Shown here: piece by piece, positions 46,408-59,774 of the stretch
How the letters are laid out: every line of letters starts with the position of its first letter
How positions within the stretch are numbered: position 1 is the stretch's first letter
Assembly: GCA_002794785.1 (NCBI GenBank)
Contig: NBBA01000018.1
Location: forward strand, 620,001 to 684,000
Direction of reading: 5' to 3'
DNA length: 64,000 nucleotides
DNA from: Coniferiporia sulphurascens
Lineage: Eukaryota > Basidiomycota > Agaricomycetes > Hymenochaetales > Hymenochaetaceae
Program-made: the position numbers and the translations under genes
Notes under the pieces: model-generated
What the model was told of the DNA's origin: nothing
The model's database searches: none
The model's input: the letters and a program-made list of their open reading frames with translations, nothing else

Positions 46408-48563
46408 TTATTTCAGAGGCGGACCGCCAATGTGTATATCAGTACTCACAGGTACGGTCGCAAGAAACGCATCAATGTTATTCAGCCTTCGTTGCAAAAC
46501 TGGGCCTTCTAGTGTTTTCATCACCTCGATCATACAAGGGCGTCGGGTGTGTTCGTGTTCCCAGCATCTCGCCATCAGCAACCAGATGTCCTCGTCAAGC
46601 CCTCTTGCATCGGCCACTGGCGACGCGCAAGGCTTCTCAGGTCTCTTCTTCAGTCCAGCCACCTCGAAGATCACGCTTGCATCGCGCGTTAAGTCCGGAA
46701 ACGGGATATTTCCCGTGAATATCTGGATGATGGGAACAAAATACAAGATCAGAGGAAAGTCCAGGGATGTAAAGGACACCAAAGAACCTCGATACATGTC
46801 ATTGCATACGCATATACATCACTTTTCGTCGTCGTTGATCCATTGAATCCTTTTGGCGGCGACAGTAACTCAGGGGACATCCATCTAGGAGCCCCTTTGC
46901 TGATGACAGTAGTCATTTTCGTACTTATTTGACTTATCTTAGTAATGCCGAAATCTGTAAGACGAAGGCAGAACTTTTTGTCTCCCAGCTCCTCAACCAG
47001 GATATTTTTCTTAAAAGACCGATATCGTGAGTCGATCGATCGGCGAGTAAGAAACACGGATCGTGAAACTCACACCACGAAGGTCGCTGTGAATGATTTG
47101 CGGTCCCTGGTCGTGCAAATAAACGAGCCCTCGAGCGATCTGCAGCATCTATAGTAGTGGAGGGCCGTAAATCTAGCTACAGAGGAACAGAGGATGAGAA
47201 CGTACAAAATCAACCCCGTTGATGTTTCGAAAGCTTATTCCATCAAGCTTTGAGAAGTCAGCCAGGTCTCCATTTTCCACCCAGGGAGAAACTAAGGCAA
47301 TTGACGGCGCGAATAGCGAGTCACAGATGCCGTAGAAAGGGAGAACATTCAGGTGCGCTAGTTGGCGCCAGACTATGGCCTCTTTGCAGATTCCCTTAAG
47401 TGCGCGACGGAGTTAGATTGACACGAGCCGCAAGACAGACGTGCTCACTAGAACGCCGCCGTCAGAATCGGATTCAAAGCTCCTTAATCTCTTCAAGGCG
47501 AGTATTTGTCCATTGTAGCGGCCTCGGTATATGTCCGCCATACCCCCGCCTTTCACAGCCTTACTCTGAAACCCATCGTCCCAAGTAATACCATGAAGCT
47601 TGAGGCAATCCGGCAGTACACGTCGTTCATCGACTATGTCATACAGAATCTTCCTTAACACATCACAGTTGGTTACTTCGTGATCAATGATCTGAAGTTA
47701 TATAGCTTGTCTCAATTAGACTTGAACGGACAGACGTCTTACGCACTCGCTGCATCGTGCTCATCACTTTCTGTAATTTCCCGTTTGGCAGGTTAAGTAA
47801 TTCCTGCCTCGGACAGGAGTTCATAGAGCTATAGAGGATTCGGCCAAGATCATGTTCGTCCGCTCTCTCTAAGCATTTCCTGAAGTTTCCAAAATTTGAT
47901 GATGTGAGCGCTTTATAGACCCTCTATGTATTTATAATGAAGTCAGACTCTGATAGTTGTGATCGTAGGCGAGGGAACGTACAACATCGTCGTCAATATC
48001 ATCAAGAATTGCATTTGCTTCAGCTCCAATCTCGCTTTCGTTTGATATAGCTTCGACAACGCCTGTTGAGCACCAAGGCCATCTGTCGGCGAAGTTCACT
48101 TTGGAGCATGTGTCGAGTTCTGTACGGAAACGCGAGTGATGAAGGCGGTCACAGTTGATCGAACGTCTGTGTAAACTCACTAATGTATTCGAACACGTCG
48201 GAGCCTTTTTTACCGACCAGATCGGGCCGGAGCAAGATCTGGCCATAGTAGTACCTGAACTATGTATGCGGCCGGGTTAATCCCCGAGTACACATTAAGC
48301 ACGGGACCCAGTGTTGTACTAACAGGATGGACGATCGTCTCGAGTCGTCGCCCGTCTGGATGGTACGGGGAGCGCATAAGGCCCTTGCTGACTAGGAAAT
48401 AATCGCAGAACCTGAATACGACCTTACGCCAATCCCTGTCGAGACATTGGACAGAGCCATTGATAGTTGAGTTCCAGTGATGCGATTCGTCTCCTTCGAG
48501 CGCGCAGAAGTCTTTCCAGAGGAGAGGGCATATATCTTCGAGGTCGTCGCGAAACGAAGGCAT
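46408..48563 (-). CDS. TKL-like protein kinase
   Basis: Minus-strand gene with many exons. From MPSFRDDLEDICPLLW a variable N-terminal region runs through IDDDV and VYKALTSSNFGNFRKCLER to MSTMQR, IIDHEVTNCDVLRKIL. The kinase domain has the glycine loop VKGGGMADIYRGRY, the ATP-binding Lys in LALKRL, WRQLAHLNVLPFYGI, GLVYLHDQGPQIIHSDLRG (catalytic Asp in HSD, with Arg after Leu in place of the usual Lys), DFGITKI, PRWMSPELLSP (APE-like), DVYAYAMTCIEV and RPCMIEV near the end. This is the tyrosine-kinase-like group that is greatly expanded in Agaricomycetes. Key residues are present, so it should be active. The start and the first two introns are uncertain; the last exon either ends at 46408 or continues into the PAM2 region. 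Confidence 0.8.
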
Positions 48564-49628
48564 ATCGGACTACGTCCGGACAAGCTTTCTCCAGCCGTCG
48601 TGGGAGAGGTGAGGACCGTGGAAAGGGCGAGGTGGGCACGACTGAGGGCCGCACTTGCCCTCACAGCATCATCGCACAGTGCCAGAGCACATGAAGATCT
48701 AGAGCGTATTCTGAGTAGTCAGAACCGGTCGTGTACACTGCATGACATAGTCGCTTGAACTCACTTGGAAAACTAGCCAGGCCCTGTCGGAAAGTGCCTA
48801 TCGGCACGAGACAAATGTCTGTCCGATTAAAATAATCATTTGAAAAAGGGTGTTTACGATAACATACCTTGCAGCACTTACGATATCATCGGACGTGTTA
48901 GCGGCCGCTCTGACGGGCGACTTTCATACTGAGTCAACTAACACAGGAGCCATGATCAATCAGTTGTTAAGGCATCTTAGTATCAGATTGCGCAGAACCA
49001 ACGTTTTCGTGTTTTTCGACGAAATGACTTTTAATTTGGCACCAGGGAAAACTGTATAGTAGTAGGAGGACTGAATATCAACGGTCACACGCACGTCATG
49101 CTCACTCACCCCTGCAGCGCTGCCGTCCCAACCTAGTCTTCGTGTTGTTCGTCGGCGGCCTGTATTTTATGCGGCCTTTGAGAAACATGTTTAATAACGT
49201 CCTGTGTGATTTGAGTGGGAGGGTGAACTATAAGGAAATTCGGGTTTTATTAGGGCCGTGAATATGATTTATTAGGAATTTGCGGTTCATATTAGTACCA
49301 GTCACAGAGTGACGGGGCCTGGTATCGCGGCGGCGATTCTAGATTTTTTCCCCTTGTCTCCTGCCTCGTCGTTCCTCCCTAGGACGACCGCACCCGGACT
49401 CTTCGATAGTCCCCTATCCTTTACTTTCGCCGCCGCCACTCGTCCGCCGAGCGACAAGACTGTTTGCCTGCTGGCAGGTCAAGTTTTACGACCACGCAAG
49501 CACAGGACTTTCCCCACCAGGTCTCAAAAAAACAAACGAATTCCATTAGAAACGACCCCCACTCAGTAGTCTGTGAGCGATTCAGCTCAGTTCCTGCTTG
49601 ATTCGTCTGACCTGCCTTCCGCTTCAGA
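48564..49628. other. Divergent promoter region of kinase and eIF4G
   Basis: About 1.1 kb. The plus strand shows 49309-49569 open for 86 codons with no motif; it lies where an eIF4G 5' leader is expected. No separate gene called. A first exon of the kinase may lie in 48564-48720. Confidence 0.45.
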
Positions 49629-52600
49629 ATGAGCAAGAGTTCATCATCGTCTGCAGCAAAGACAGCCTCCCTCCCGCATAAGTCTGCCTGGGCTAAGGGC
49701 CCTCCTCAAAACGCCTCTGCAGCGTCATCACCGCGCTCTCAGTCGCCAGCGCCTATCGCTCAGACTCAGTCGCATTCGAGAAGATCGTCGCAACTTGGGA
49801 GTTTCAAGGATGCAGTCGGTGTCGGGATTGCGAGTGGGCCGAGGAGCGGTGTACCCCCATCCAAGGCTGGTACGTTACTCAGCATTTCTCGTCCCACTTT
49901 CCCTTTATCCGACCCGACTTCTCCAGGGAATACGATAAGCTTCGGCACCGTAAATGGTGCCGTTAACGATAAATCAACTCCTCCATCCTCGCCGGCGCAA
50001 ACGCCGCCTGTTGCGAAACCAGAATCTCGGCCCGTACAGTCGTTTGGCTCAATAGAAGCCACGGCAACGACAAACGGGAAATCATCGCTGGCCCCTGCTT
50101 CTTCGATTTCTTCTGCCGTCTCGACATCATCAGCGGCCTCGACCGCCAACACTACACCCGCCACGACACCGCTCAGGACTAAAGTGGATGTATCCGCCCT
50201 TTTCCGTGGCGGTGGAAGTAGTACGAAAACATCGTCCCCTGTAAACTCGACGTTCGCCGAGAGCATTGCATCACCGCCGATGCGCTCGAGCACTTTATCG
50301 CCTGCGGTTCCTCCTCCGCAATCCCAAAATGCACCCGGACCGGCTGGTCCGAGTCCCCATGGACATGCGCACTCACATCAACCGCCTCAGCAACAATATC
50401 CGCCACCTTTTGTACCTACTGCTATGCGTAATCAAAATGTCGGCGGGGGCCCCCGCTCTCCATCGTTCCCGCGTCAAATGCCAAACGGTGCAGCGGGTAG
50501 GCCGCCCGTCGCCAATGGTCCTCCCGGCGCGAACGGATCCAATATGCCTTCTCCTCGTCTTGGACCGCCTTCGCATCAACTCCATCCACATAATCAACAT
50601 CAACCTGCACCTGTGCCAGGCATGCAACCCCAAATGCAGCCTGTCTGGGGTGGAGGATATTACGTGAGTAATATATTTACTGATGTAATGATGGCTTTTT
50701 CTCAATTCTCTGTAGTATTCATATTTACCTGGCATGCCCACTGTACAAGGCGTTCCTGGCCAGGAGCATTACATGCCATACCCGCCGCAGGCATGGATGC
50801 ATGCTCAGCAGGTTCCTCATCAGGGCGGCCCAGGGATGAATGGTCCCCCGCAGACGCCTCACGCACACGGGCATGGGTTGCCCGTCTCGCCGCGCCAGCC
50901 GCCGCCTCCTCTACAGCCTCCAGGGACTCCGCCCGCGGGGGTTGCCTCATCACTACCTAGTGCAGGGCCGCGCCTCAATACGAATGCAAGCGCCTTTATT
51001 CCAGGACAGGTAGCTCAGCCTCCGCCACAGCGCCAAAATAAAATAAAGATTACAGATGCGTCAGGTCATGAGCTAGATCTCAATGGGCTACGTAAACAGG
51101 GCGGCACACCTTCAACGCCTACGACACCTGCAATGGACAAACAGGGACGCCGAACTACGGTCCGTATGGAGACCGAGGAGGCTCGATTGAAGCGCATCGC
51201 GGAGGAAAAGGCGAAGCGTGATGAAGAGGCCCGGAAACAGAAAGCAAAAGAGGATGAGGAGCGGAAGAAGAAGGAGGCGGCTGAGGAAGTGGAACGTAAG
51301 CGTAAGGAGGAGGAGGAGAGGGTGAAGAAGGCGGAGGAGGAGAAGAAGAGGAGGGATGAGGAGCTGGAGTTGGAGCGGATTCGGAAGGAAGAGGAACGGG
51401 TTAAACGAGAGGAGGAAGAGGAGCGTGAGCGTAAGCGTAAGGAGGAGGAAGAGGAGCGTTTGCGTAAAGAGGAAGTGGAAAAAGAAAAGGAGCGTCTACG
51501 AAAGGAGCATGAGGAGCGACTACGCAAAGAAGACGAAGAGCGGCAGCGTAAAGAGGAGGAGGAAAGGGAGAAGGAGCGTCTTCGGAAGGAAAAGGAAAAG
51601 GAAGAAGAGGAGGCAAAGGCCAAGGAGGTGGAGAAGGCGAAGGCTGGTCTTGAAATTAGGTCGAAGAAGGAGGGTGAAGCTGCCTCAAGTATCATTGACA
51701 CCCCGCTCTCCACCTCCCCCGAATCTCACAAGAGGCGTCCTATCCCTGGCCCTCTTGATCTCTCGTCTACGCACAAACCCGTTCCCCAGGCCTTACCATC
51801 CGCTCTCGCCACTGCCCGCCTCATCCAGGATGTCTATCAGGTTCAGTACCCGGAGGGTATCAAGAGCCCCAAGCCAGAGCTCAATACGAATGCAAAAGAT
51901 GGAAAATTCCGGTGCGTTTTTACTTTCATGCGTATAAGGGAGATGATTAAACTAATCAATTCTTCTGTTTAGATACGATCGTGACTTCCTCCTTCAATTT
52001 ATGTCGGTATGCAAAGAGAAACCGGACAACCTTCCTCCCCTCGAGGCCATCGGACTCGAACCATCGGACCAGTCACATTCGATGGGCCGTGGTGGCTCCG
52101 GTCGCCGAGGTGTGTCGGGCGGTATGGGTCCTCCTATGTCAACCGCTGCACGTCAAGCCTCGGTTGGTCTGGGTCTCGGCGGAATTAACGGCTTCGGTAA
52201 ATCCGCATCAAGCTTTGCGGCCATGGGCAGCTTCTCCGCGCCGAACAAGCTGTCGAGCGAGGAGCGATTCAATCGTTCTTCGTCGATGAGTGGTGGTCCA
52301 GGAGGCTTTGGCATTGCAAGTGGACGCTCCTCACCAATGGTCCGTTCTTCTAGCCAGGGTGGACCGGGCGGTATGGGCTCTGGACCGATGGGCAATAAAC
52401 GCACGCGCAGCAAACGTGGTGAAGCACGTAATGATTCCAACCGCATCAGCTCCTCGGCTTCGCAATTCAATGCGGCAAGTACAGGTCTGTTGGAACCCGT
52501 TGCGCCACTGGAGTCTTCGGCGAACCGCTGGGTCGCTGGTAGCACGTCGAAGCGCGGTGCGCCAGTGGACATGGATTCGCCGGAGATCGTCGATCGTAAG

Positions 52601-54509
52601 GTACGATCGCTGCTGAATAAACTGTCGATGGAGAAGTTCGAATCGATCTCGACTCAAATTATTTCGTGGGCGAACAAAAGCGAGTCCGAGAAGGATGGAC
52701 GGACGCTTATCCAAGTCATTCGGCTCGTGTTCGAGAAGGCAACGGATGAGGCGACTTGGAGTGAGATGTATGCGCGCCTGTGTCGTAAGATGATGGAGCA
52801 AATCAGTCTGAACGTGCAAGACGACGGCATACGCAATGCCGAGGGCAAGCCGATTACAGGTGGTCTTCTTTTCCGCAAGTATCTCCTCAATCGTTGTCAG
52901 GAGGACTTCGAACGCGGATGGGCCGCGAAGGACTCTACCGCGGCTGCAGCAAAGGCAAAAGTATCCGCAGATCAGGCAGTCAAAGACGCGAACGAGAAGG
53001 ACGAGAACAAGGAAGCTGGCGAGAGCGCGCTCTATTCTGAAGAGTACTATGCCGCGCAAAAGGCGAAGCGCCAGGGTCTTGGTCTTGTCAAGTTTATCGG
53101 TGAACTGTTCAAGCTGCAGATGCTCACGGAGCGTATCATGCATGAGTGTATCAAGAAGCTCCTCAGCAACGTTGACAATCCTGAAGAGGAGGAGATCGAG
53201 AGTTTGTGCAAGCTTCTCACCACCGTCGGCCAGTCTCTCGACACCACCAAGGCCCGTGGACACATGGATGTATATTTCAGTCGTATGAAGGAACTGGCGA
53301 AGAGTAACAATGTGTCTTCGCGCATGCAGTTCATGCTATTGGTACGTTTTTTGCGAGTGAGTTCCATTCGCATTGTGCTGATGTCTCGGAACAGGATATT
53401 ATCGAGTTGCGGTCACGTGGCTGGTCAGCGCGTAACCAAGTGGCTGCGCCCTCGACATTGGCTCAGATTCATGAGGCCGTGAGTTTTTACAAGCCGTGCT
53501 ATCAACGTTTCGTGATTCTAATGTTAATGTCCAGGCTGCCAAGGAGAAGGTTCAGGCAGAAAAAGATTCTCTCGCTCGCTCAATGGGAATGTCTCGCGGT
53601 GGTTCGCGCCGTGGTCATGACCGCGATGGTAATGCACAACAAGTCGGACCTGACGGGTGGGCCGTTGCTTCGGGGCCGTCGAGGCCAGTTAGCAAGGCGG
53701 GCGATTTGTCGAACTTCGGTAAGATCACCAAGGGCGGCACCATGACCTTCGGTCCGTCGAGTGTCTTCAACGCGAAGAGGGATGGGGCCGGTAAACGTGA
53801 CAGTGCTCAATTATCGCGAACGAACTCGAGTTCGAACATGTTCTCGATGCTCAATAGCGAAGCCGCTGCGGAAGCCGTTTCTACCCCGACCTCCCGTCCG
53901 AGTCGGCCGCCGAGTCGTGGTGCAAGTGTCGATCTGTCGCATGGCGCTCCTTCTGAGCCTACGCAACGTCCTAAGCTCAATTTGCTTCCACGTACGATGC
54001 CTGTGTCCGAGAAGGAAGAACTCTCGAGTTCCGCACAGGTCGATGCGGACGAGGCAGAGGAGGGCGAAGTTGCGGAGGGTTCAGCTACTTCAAAGCCGTC
54101 GATGACAAAGGAGCAGGCGGAGAAGAAGATCGAACAGGACAGCAAGGAGTTCTTCGCGATCCGCAACCTGGACGAAGCAGAGGAGTACTTCACGGCGCTG
54201 CCGGCGGAGCACCGACATATGCTCGTCGAGAAGCTGGTGATGCACGCGATCGAGTCAAAGCAAGCGGATGCACAGCTCGTCGCGGATGTGTTCGAGCGTG
54301 CTCTAGCTCGGAATTTGTGCTCGCCTGCTTCGTTCGAAGACGGTTTCGTGCCTACTGCAGAGATCCTGGACGACATTGCGATTGACGCGCCAAAGGCGTT
54401 CGACCTGATGGCTATCATGATGAAGGGCGCGAAGCTGGACGAGGAGCGGCGGACGCGTGTAGCCAGCAAGTCCATGGACAGCGACAAGCTGCTTTCACTT
54501 TTGGCATAG
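49629..54509 (+). CDS. Eukaryotic translation initiation factor 4 gamma (eIF4G)
   Basis: Five exons (49629-50663, 50716-51911, 51973-53341, 53395-53478, 53535-54509) join in frame to 1552 aa. eIF4G is the scaffold joining eIF4E, eIF4A and PABP on capped mRNA. In order it has a Ser/Pro/Gln-rich N-terminal half, a PAM2-like motif RLNTNASAFIPGQ, the block KIKITDASGHELDLNGLRKQ, a highly charged Glu/Lys/Arg coiled coil of about 180 residues, and the eIF4E-binding motif YDRDFLL (Y-x4-L-L) at the start of exon 3. Then come a Gly/Ser linker, the MIF4G HEAT domain (from DRKVRSLLNKL to SRMKELAKSNN) and a C-terminal MA3-like region (EEYFTALPAEHRHMLVEKL to SDKLLSLLA). All features of a functional gene are present. 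A rearranged second copy lies at 61217-64000. Confidence 0.95.
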
Positions 54510-56506
54510 ATTCATATTTATGGTTTTTCTTTTTCTTTCGTTTTTTTTCGCTTTGTTTTTCTTTATACATGCTTACGAGGACCATATATTTGTCCCTACA
54601 CTCCCCTTATTCTGACTCCTTCCCATTCTCGCCATCCTCTACACGCCTCCCCGCCTCCGCCTTCGCCTTTCTCTCTATTTTGTTACCGACCACTCCCCTC
54701 CCCCCGTCGTAGCTACCTCGCCACGGCCCTCACCTTTGCACTTCAGTGATTTGTCATTTATTTGTTTTTCTTTCGCTAGTTTGCCCTTCGTCCTTTATAT
54801 ACTTTTTTTTTCCTTCCCTCTCTTTCCCTCCCTCTGTGTGTTTCTCCCCCGATCTTGCATCAACGATGTCTGTATAGTCATTGTCTACACCCTCTGCACT
54901 CAATACTCAATAACCTTGTACGCAACAATACGATTGCATATTATTCACGCCCCTCGGGAGTGCTCGGGGAGTTCTAATACAGCTATTTCGGTGGTGGTTT
55001 GCAAATTACGGGTGTGGCTGAGTTTTGGGAATGGCGGGGTAGACGAGGAATGGACACGGAAATGGGTGTTACGTAATTAATGTGTGCGATAAGCTTGGGA
55101 GTTTTCCGAAAAATTGGTGAAGGCTCCGCGATGATCCGAGTGGCATAGGCTTTTGTTGAAACGAGTGTACATGTACTATCGTATGACCCCTCTTAGTACA
55201 AAGTCACACTCAAAACAGAATTGGATCTCTAAATTCAGCCGGAAAAAAGTGGCAAGAAAGATTTATATACTATGCAACAGTTTCGAAAAACTTTTTCGAT
55301 TCCATACCCATGATGTGGAGACCGGAAATTCAAGTTTTGTCTGAGGACGTGATTTTGTAAGAGGGGGTATACGATAGTAATTCCCGATGTCCCGACTCTA
55401 GATGAGTTTGGACTCGGTAAACTTTGTACGTATAGACGAAAACGCGGGTTATGGAAAGGTTTACACGAGTGGAGACTTTTGCATCACTCTGAACTAACTT
55501 TAGGCGCACCGAGGATCATCGGGACAGTAAAAAAACGTGGGCCAGTTCGGTACGTATTCGCCCGTATTATATTGAAGCTATTAAAGCTCTGAAGTCATTA
55601 ATTTTGGCGCGTTATCCGTGTAAGTTTGAAGCCAGAACTCCTTGGACCGGTGGCAATTTTTGAGGCACAGGAAGCGTCTTTATTCGAGCACAAAACGGAC
55701 AGACCGGTTGGAACCTATGTAGATGCGCGTGAATTTGTAATTTCGTTCATTCAGGATTGATCGGTAAAGCAGGCTAAATAGTAGTGTGATTAGCGTTTCC
55801 CTTGTCGTCGCTGAGGGATTGCGTCAATTCGTAGGGGGAAATACAAGTGACAAGACCCGAGGGTGGGCACCGGACCCTGGGCCGGTATTATGGCATAATC
55901 CTGCGGCAGCTTCCGGCTCCCCGCCGGCAAGAGGTATTTGTCATCCGATAACATGTGGAGATTGTGAGATGACTCGGATTTTAATCTCCCGAGGGGTTCG
56001 TCGACTCGCGATCAGTACTGGGCACCCAAACGGACGAATCCCGAGTCCGCGCGAAACGAGGCCCGCTGCAATTCGCTCCGTGTTGAAATTCTCTTTCAAA
56101 AGGGACAGGGAATCAAGGTGCGCGCTATGTGAGTCCGTGTTTCTCCTCAGCGAATCGGAGAGAGACGAAGATCGTCATGCATTTCGCCGTTCATCTTATC
56201 GGAAACATTTTAGGACCAGGCTCATAGTATCACGTAATAAAAGCTCCGGAAATGGAAGTTATGGCATGCTCCGTTATGGCAACTGCATGGAATTTTCTTA
56301 CCTTTTTCAGGGGGGAAAAAGGGTCCAGATCTAGGCCAGCACTGCATATGCACATGTATATATGGCGTTCAGGCCGAAATTTTACATTTTATATAAAAGA
56401 ACTCGGAGTCGACGTCCGAGTCCTCATCCGCTTTCGACGTTCGCCTTCTCTCTCCGCAACTTATCACCGTCCACGACTCTGCCGTCGTGAGCGACGACGA
56501 CGAGCC
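54510..56506. other. eIF4G 3' region and arrestin upstream region
   Basis: About 2 kb. The first 350 bp are rich in T and C and probably include the eIF4G 3' UTR. The rest is the upstream flank of the arrestin gene. No gene recognised; a plus-strand frame at 55786-56334 (182 codons) lacks motifs and looks like chance. Confidence 0.5.
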
Positions 56507-59500
56507 ATGGCTCCCAAGTCCGCGAAGAACAGCCTTAGCATCCGTCTCTCCGAGTCCGTCGTATTCCTCCGCGGCTCCGTCGAGTCCACGGTCATGGGCC
56601 GTCGTACGACCCGCGAGTCGCAACCTGCTATGCTCCGAGGCCTTCTCACTCTTAACCTCGACAAACCGACAAAGGTATCAAGCATAGAAATTACTCTTGA
56701 GGGAAAGTCGCAGACGGCATGGCCCGAAGGTGCGCCACGACTTGCTTAAACCGCTTCGCGACTTGGGAGCTTACCGCGCCCTTTGCTCGTAACGCATACA
56801 CTCTGCAGGTGTCGGCGCGAGAAAATTAGACGTTACTGAAGAACAGGAGATCCTCTCCGCAAAGACTGTCTACTTCCACGCAGGCAAGACACAGTCGTCC
56901 TCCGTGCGGCGCACGGCCTCCGTCGGCCCCGGACTCATACTTGACCACGAGGATGCTGAGGATGATGCAGCGAGCACCGAAGAGACGCGTCAGCACAGCC
57001 AACAAGCAGACGCCGCCGCTGCTGCTTCGCCGTTTTGGCTCAGCAGTTCGCGAAGGCGCGTCAGCATGGATCACCAGTACCTACACCTCTCGCGTGCCCC
57101 ACGTAATTCCCTCGACGACATCCCGACACCGCCCTACTCTCCTCCGGAAACACGCCCAGGTTCGTTTCGCATGAACGACAGTAACCAGTCTATCCCGCCG
57201 TTCTCTCCTGGACCACCTCCGTCCATTGGGCCCCGGTCGGACTCATGGAGACCTGCAGGGAGCGACTCCGTTCACTCCTCAAGGATATTAGAAGACCCGA
57301 CGCCGTCGGATCAGCACGGGTCTAATGTCGATATTCACAGTGCGTATGACGTCTATCTTTGCTTATCTGTTCCGCTCTGAACGCAAACCCACGAGGTTTG
57401 GAAGACTTCTTAGGTCTCCCACGAGAGACTTCGGAGCCGCAATCGTCCTCCTCGAGCTCGCACTCGCCGTCGACCGCCGACCTCTCGCTCTCGCGGCGCG
57501 AGTCTGTCGACGAGCACGAGGCCGAGGACTTGGCTGCCGCGTATGAGCGCAGCCGGAGTCGCGGCCGACCGCGCGCTAGTGCTACTGCTCCGGCGACGGG
57601 CGGCGCAGGTCAGTCGCGTCCGCCGTCCCTCTTGCGCACGCCCTCAACTGCACCCACCTCACCGTCGACTTCTGCCTCGCACGCCCAATCCCCATCTGGT
57701 ACCGTGGGCACCAACCTCTTCTCCGCATCATCCCAGTCCGCGCAAGCTAACACGCGCACGGCGTCCACATCGACTAACCCGGAGCGCGACCGTGGACGGC
57801 GTCACGCTCGTTTCAGCCTCGCGATGGTGTCGAACGCGCTGCTCGACGCGGTGAAGGAGCGTGTACGTTCAAACTCGCGAGGCGCGAGGCCGCGCGCGGG
57901 GAAGGAGCGCGCAGCGACTCCCGCGCCAGTATCACGCGACCATAGTTTCGAAAGGGGTGGAGCTGGCAGTAGCGCTCGTCGCAGTCGCGTAGGCAGCAGG
58001 ATGCGTGATCCCAGTCTTGATAATGAAGGCCAGCGCGGGCGGGCACGGACGCGTTCGCATTCGCGAGGACACGACGAGGACGGGTTAAAGCACAAGGAGA
58101 AAGAGCGGACGACGCTGGGGCGTATTAGTGGGGTACTCGGTCTTGACGGTGACGGTGGCAACGGGGAAGGAGACAACTGGAAGGAGTTTCGTAAAGGTGA
58201 GCACATCGCGCGCCAGGCAATTTGGTAATAAACTCAAAATCCTATTTTTGCGTAGGTATCTATACGTACCCGATCTCTTTTGCGATCCCGGCAGACTCGC
58301 CACCATCTCTGCAGTGCGACTACGGATCGGTCACGTACCGCTTAAAGGCGACGGTGCACCGTCCGGGCGCGTTCACGCATCGTTTGACCGCAACATGTGA
58401 GGTTGTGCTCATTGCGAGCCCGGGTGAAGACGACCTGGAGGAGAGCGATAACATCGTCGTGCAGCGTGAGTGGGACGCGCAGATGCACTACGCGATTGTC
58501 GTCTCTGGGCGGTCATTCCCCATCGGCTCGGTTATACCTCTACATATCACGTTCATGCCCCTCGCGAAAGTCAAGATATTCAGGATCACGGCGCTTATTG
58601 AAGGTGTGTTCCCTTTCCCTTTCCCTATATCTTTGTGGGCCATGTCTGACCAGACCCGCAGAGAAAGTCGAGTATCTCACACAATTTAAGCGCGTGACGC
58701 GCGCAGACGTCGCACGTCGTTTTGAACTGTTGGCTCTGCGGTACTCGGATAAGGACGCACCGCCATTGTTACCGCTCGCGACGGACTACGAGCAGTCACC
58801 GCTACTTGGGCTAGTAGACGCGCCAGACACGTCGGAAGCCGCGTCTGCGCTTATGGGTCCGGGACCTTGGGCGATCGAGGCGCGCCTCCAGCTACCCCGC
58901 TCTTGTTCAAGCATGCATTTCACGAACAAACACCGGCGGAGCAACGTCAAGATTACGCACATGCTCAAGATTGTGTTCCGCGTCGAGCGAGGTGACGACA
59001 CGTTCCTTGACTCACGCACGGGCCTGCGAAAGCATTTTGATATCGTCGTGCAGACACCTATACATATCCTTTCGGTTAGTGCGCGTTTTTGCTCCCCACT
59101 GCCTACTTAGGGGGTATGAGAGGTGAGAGAGATTCTGACGTGTGGCTTTGCTTTCTATGTAGTGTCGATGCAGTCCGGAATGGACGGCCTTACCACGCTA
59201 TTCGTGTCTCGCGCTAGACACACAGGCGCGCACGCAGACGTGTCCATGCGCGCACAGACAAAATACAGCTGCCGACACCGACGAGGCAGATCCGGCCATA
59301 TTGCCGCCTGACACGCCCGCCCACACGCCGTCCCCACCACATAGTGCCACGGCCCCAGCACCGGTAACCCCGACGTCAGCGCCACACTACCTTCATGCAC
59401 TTTTTCACCCCTTCGAGCCACACGCCGACATCGACGGGGGAACGGGCGGGAGAGGCGGGCCCGTTAACATCGGCGGTAGCCTCTACCCCAACCTCGCCAT

Positions 59501-59774
59501 CGCTGTCAGTAATAGTACCAGCACGGGGGCCAGCACCGGCACCGGAGCGTACGCAGGCCTCCCACTCACGCGCGCGCCGTCCGAAGCGGACTCGGACACA
59601 GGCTCGCTACTGCGGCGGAATACGCAGTTCGCGCGTCTGGTCGCGGGGGAGGAGAGCGAGCGCGGAGAGGCACCCCCGCGCTATGAGCGCGTCGCACCTG
59701 CGTTTGCGCCGATTGCGAACTCGCGCGGTGCGCGCGCGTTCTCTGCTGTTGTTGATGCGCATGCGTATAGATAG
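56507..59774 (+). CDS. Alpha-arrestin (ART-type) with PPxY motif
   Basis: Six exons (56507-56729, 56809-57339, 57396-58196, 58256-58603, 58662-59074, 59163-59774) join to 975 aa. The arrestin N-domain starts at residue 10 (LSIRLSESVVFLRG, RGLLTLNLDKPTKVSSIEIT) and is interrupted by a Ser-rich insertion of about 380 residues. The fold resumes with YTYPISFAIPADSPPSLQCDYGSVTYRLKATV and the C-domain (IPLHITFMPLAKVKIFRITALIE, ILSCRCSPEWTALPRYS). The C-terminal tail carries APPRYERV, a PPxY site for WW domains of Rsp5/Nedd4-type ubiquitin ligases. Alpha-arrestins bring the ligase to plasma-membrane permeases and cause their endocytosis. The large insertion with many Ser and Arg is likely phospho-regulated. 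A closing third exon acceptor (cccacgag) is weak but keeps frame. Confidence 0.9.

Noticed and set aside
51066..51713. Minus-strand Ser/Arg-rich frame of 215 codons opposite eIF4G
   Set aside because: It is the antisense of the Glu/Lys coiled coil, which always yields Ser/Leu/Phe-rich shadow frames.
54780..54850. CT-rich tract as a possible mobile element or satellite
   Set aside because: It is a simple pyrimidine-rich 3' region with no repeat unit.
55786..56334. Plus-strand frame of 182 codons upstream of the arrestin
   Set aside because: Composition looks random, no motif, and it overlaps the expected promoter region.
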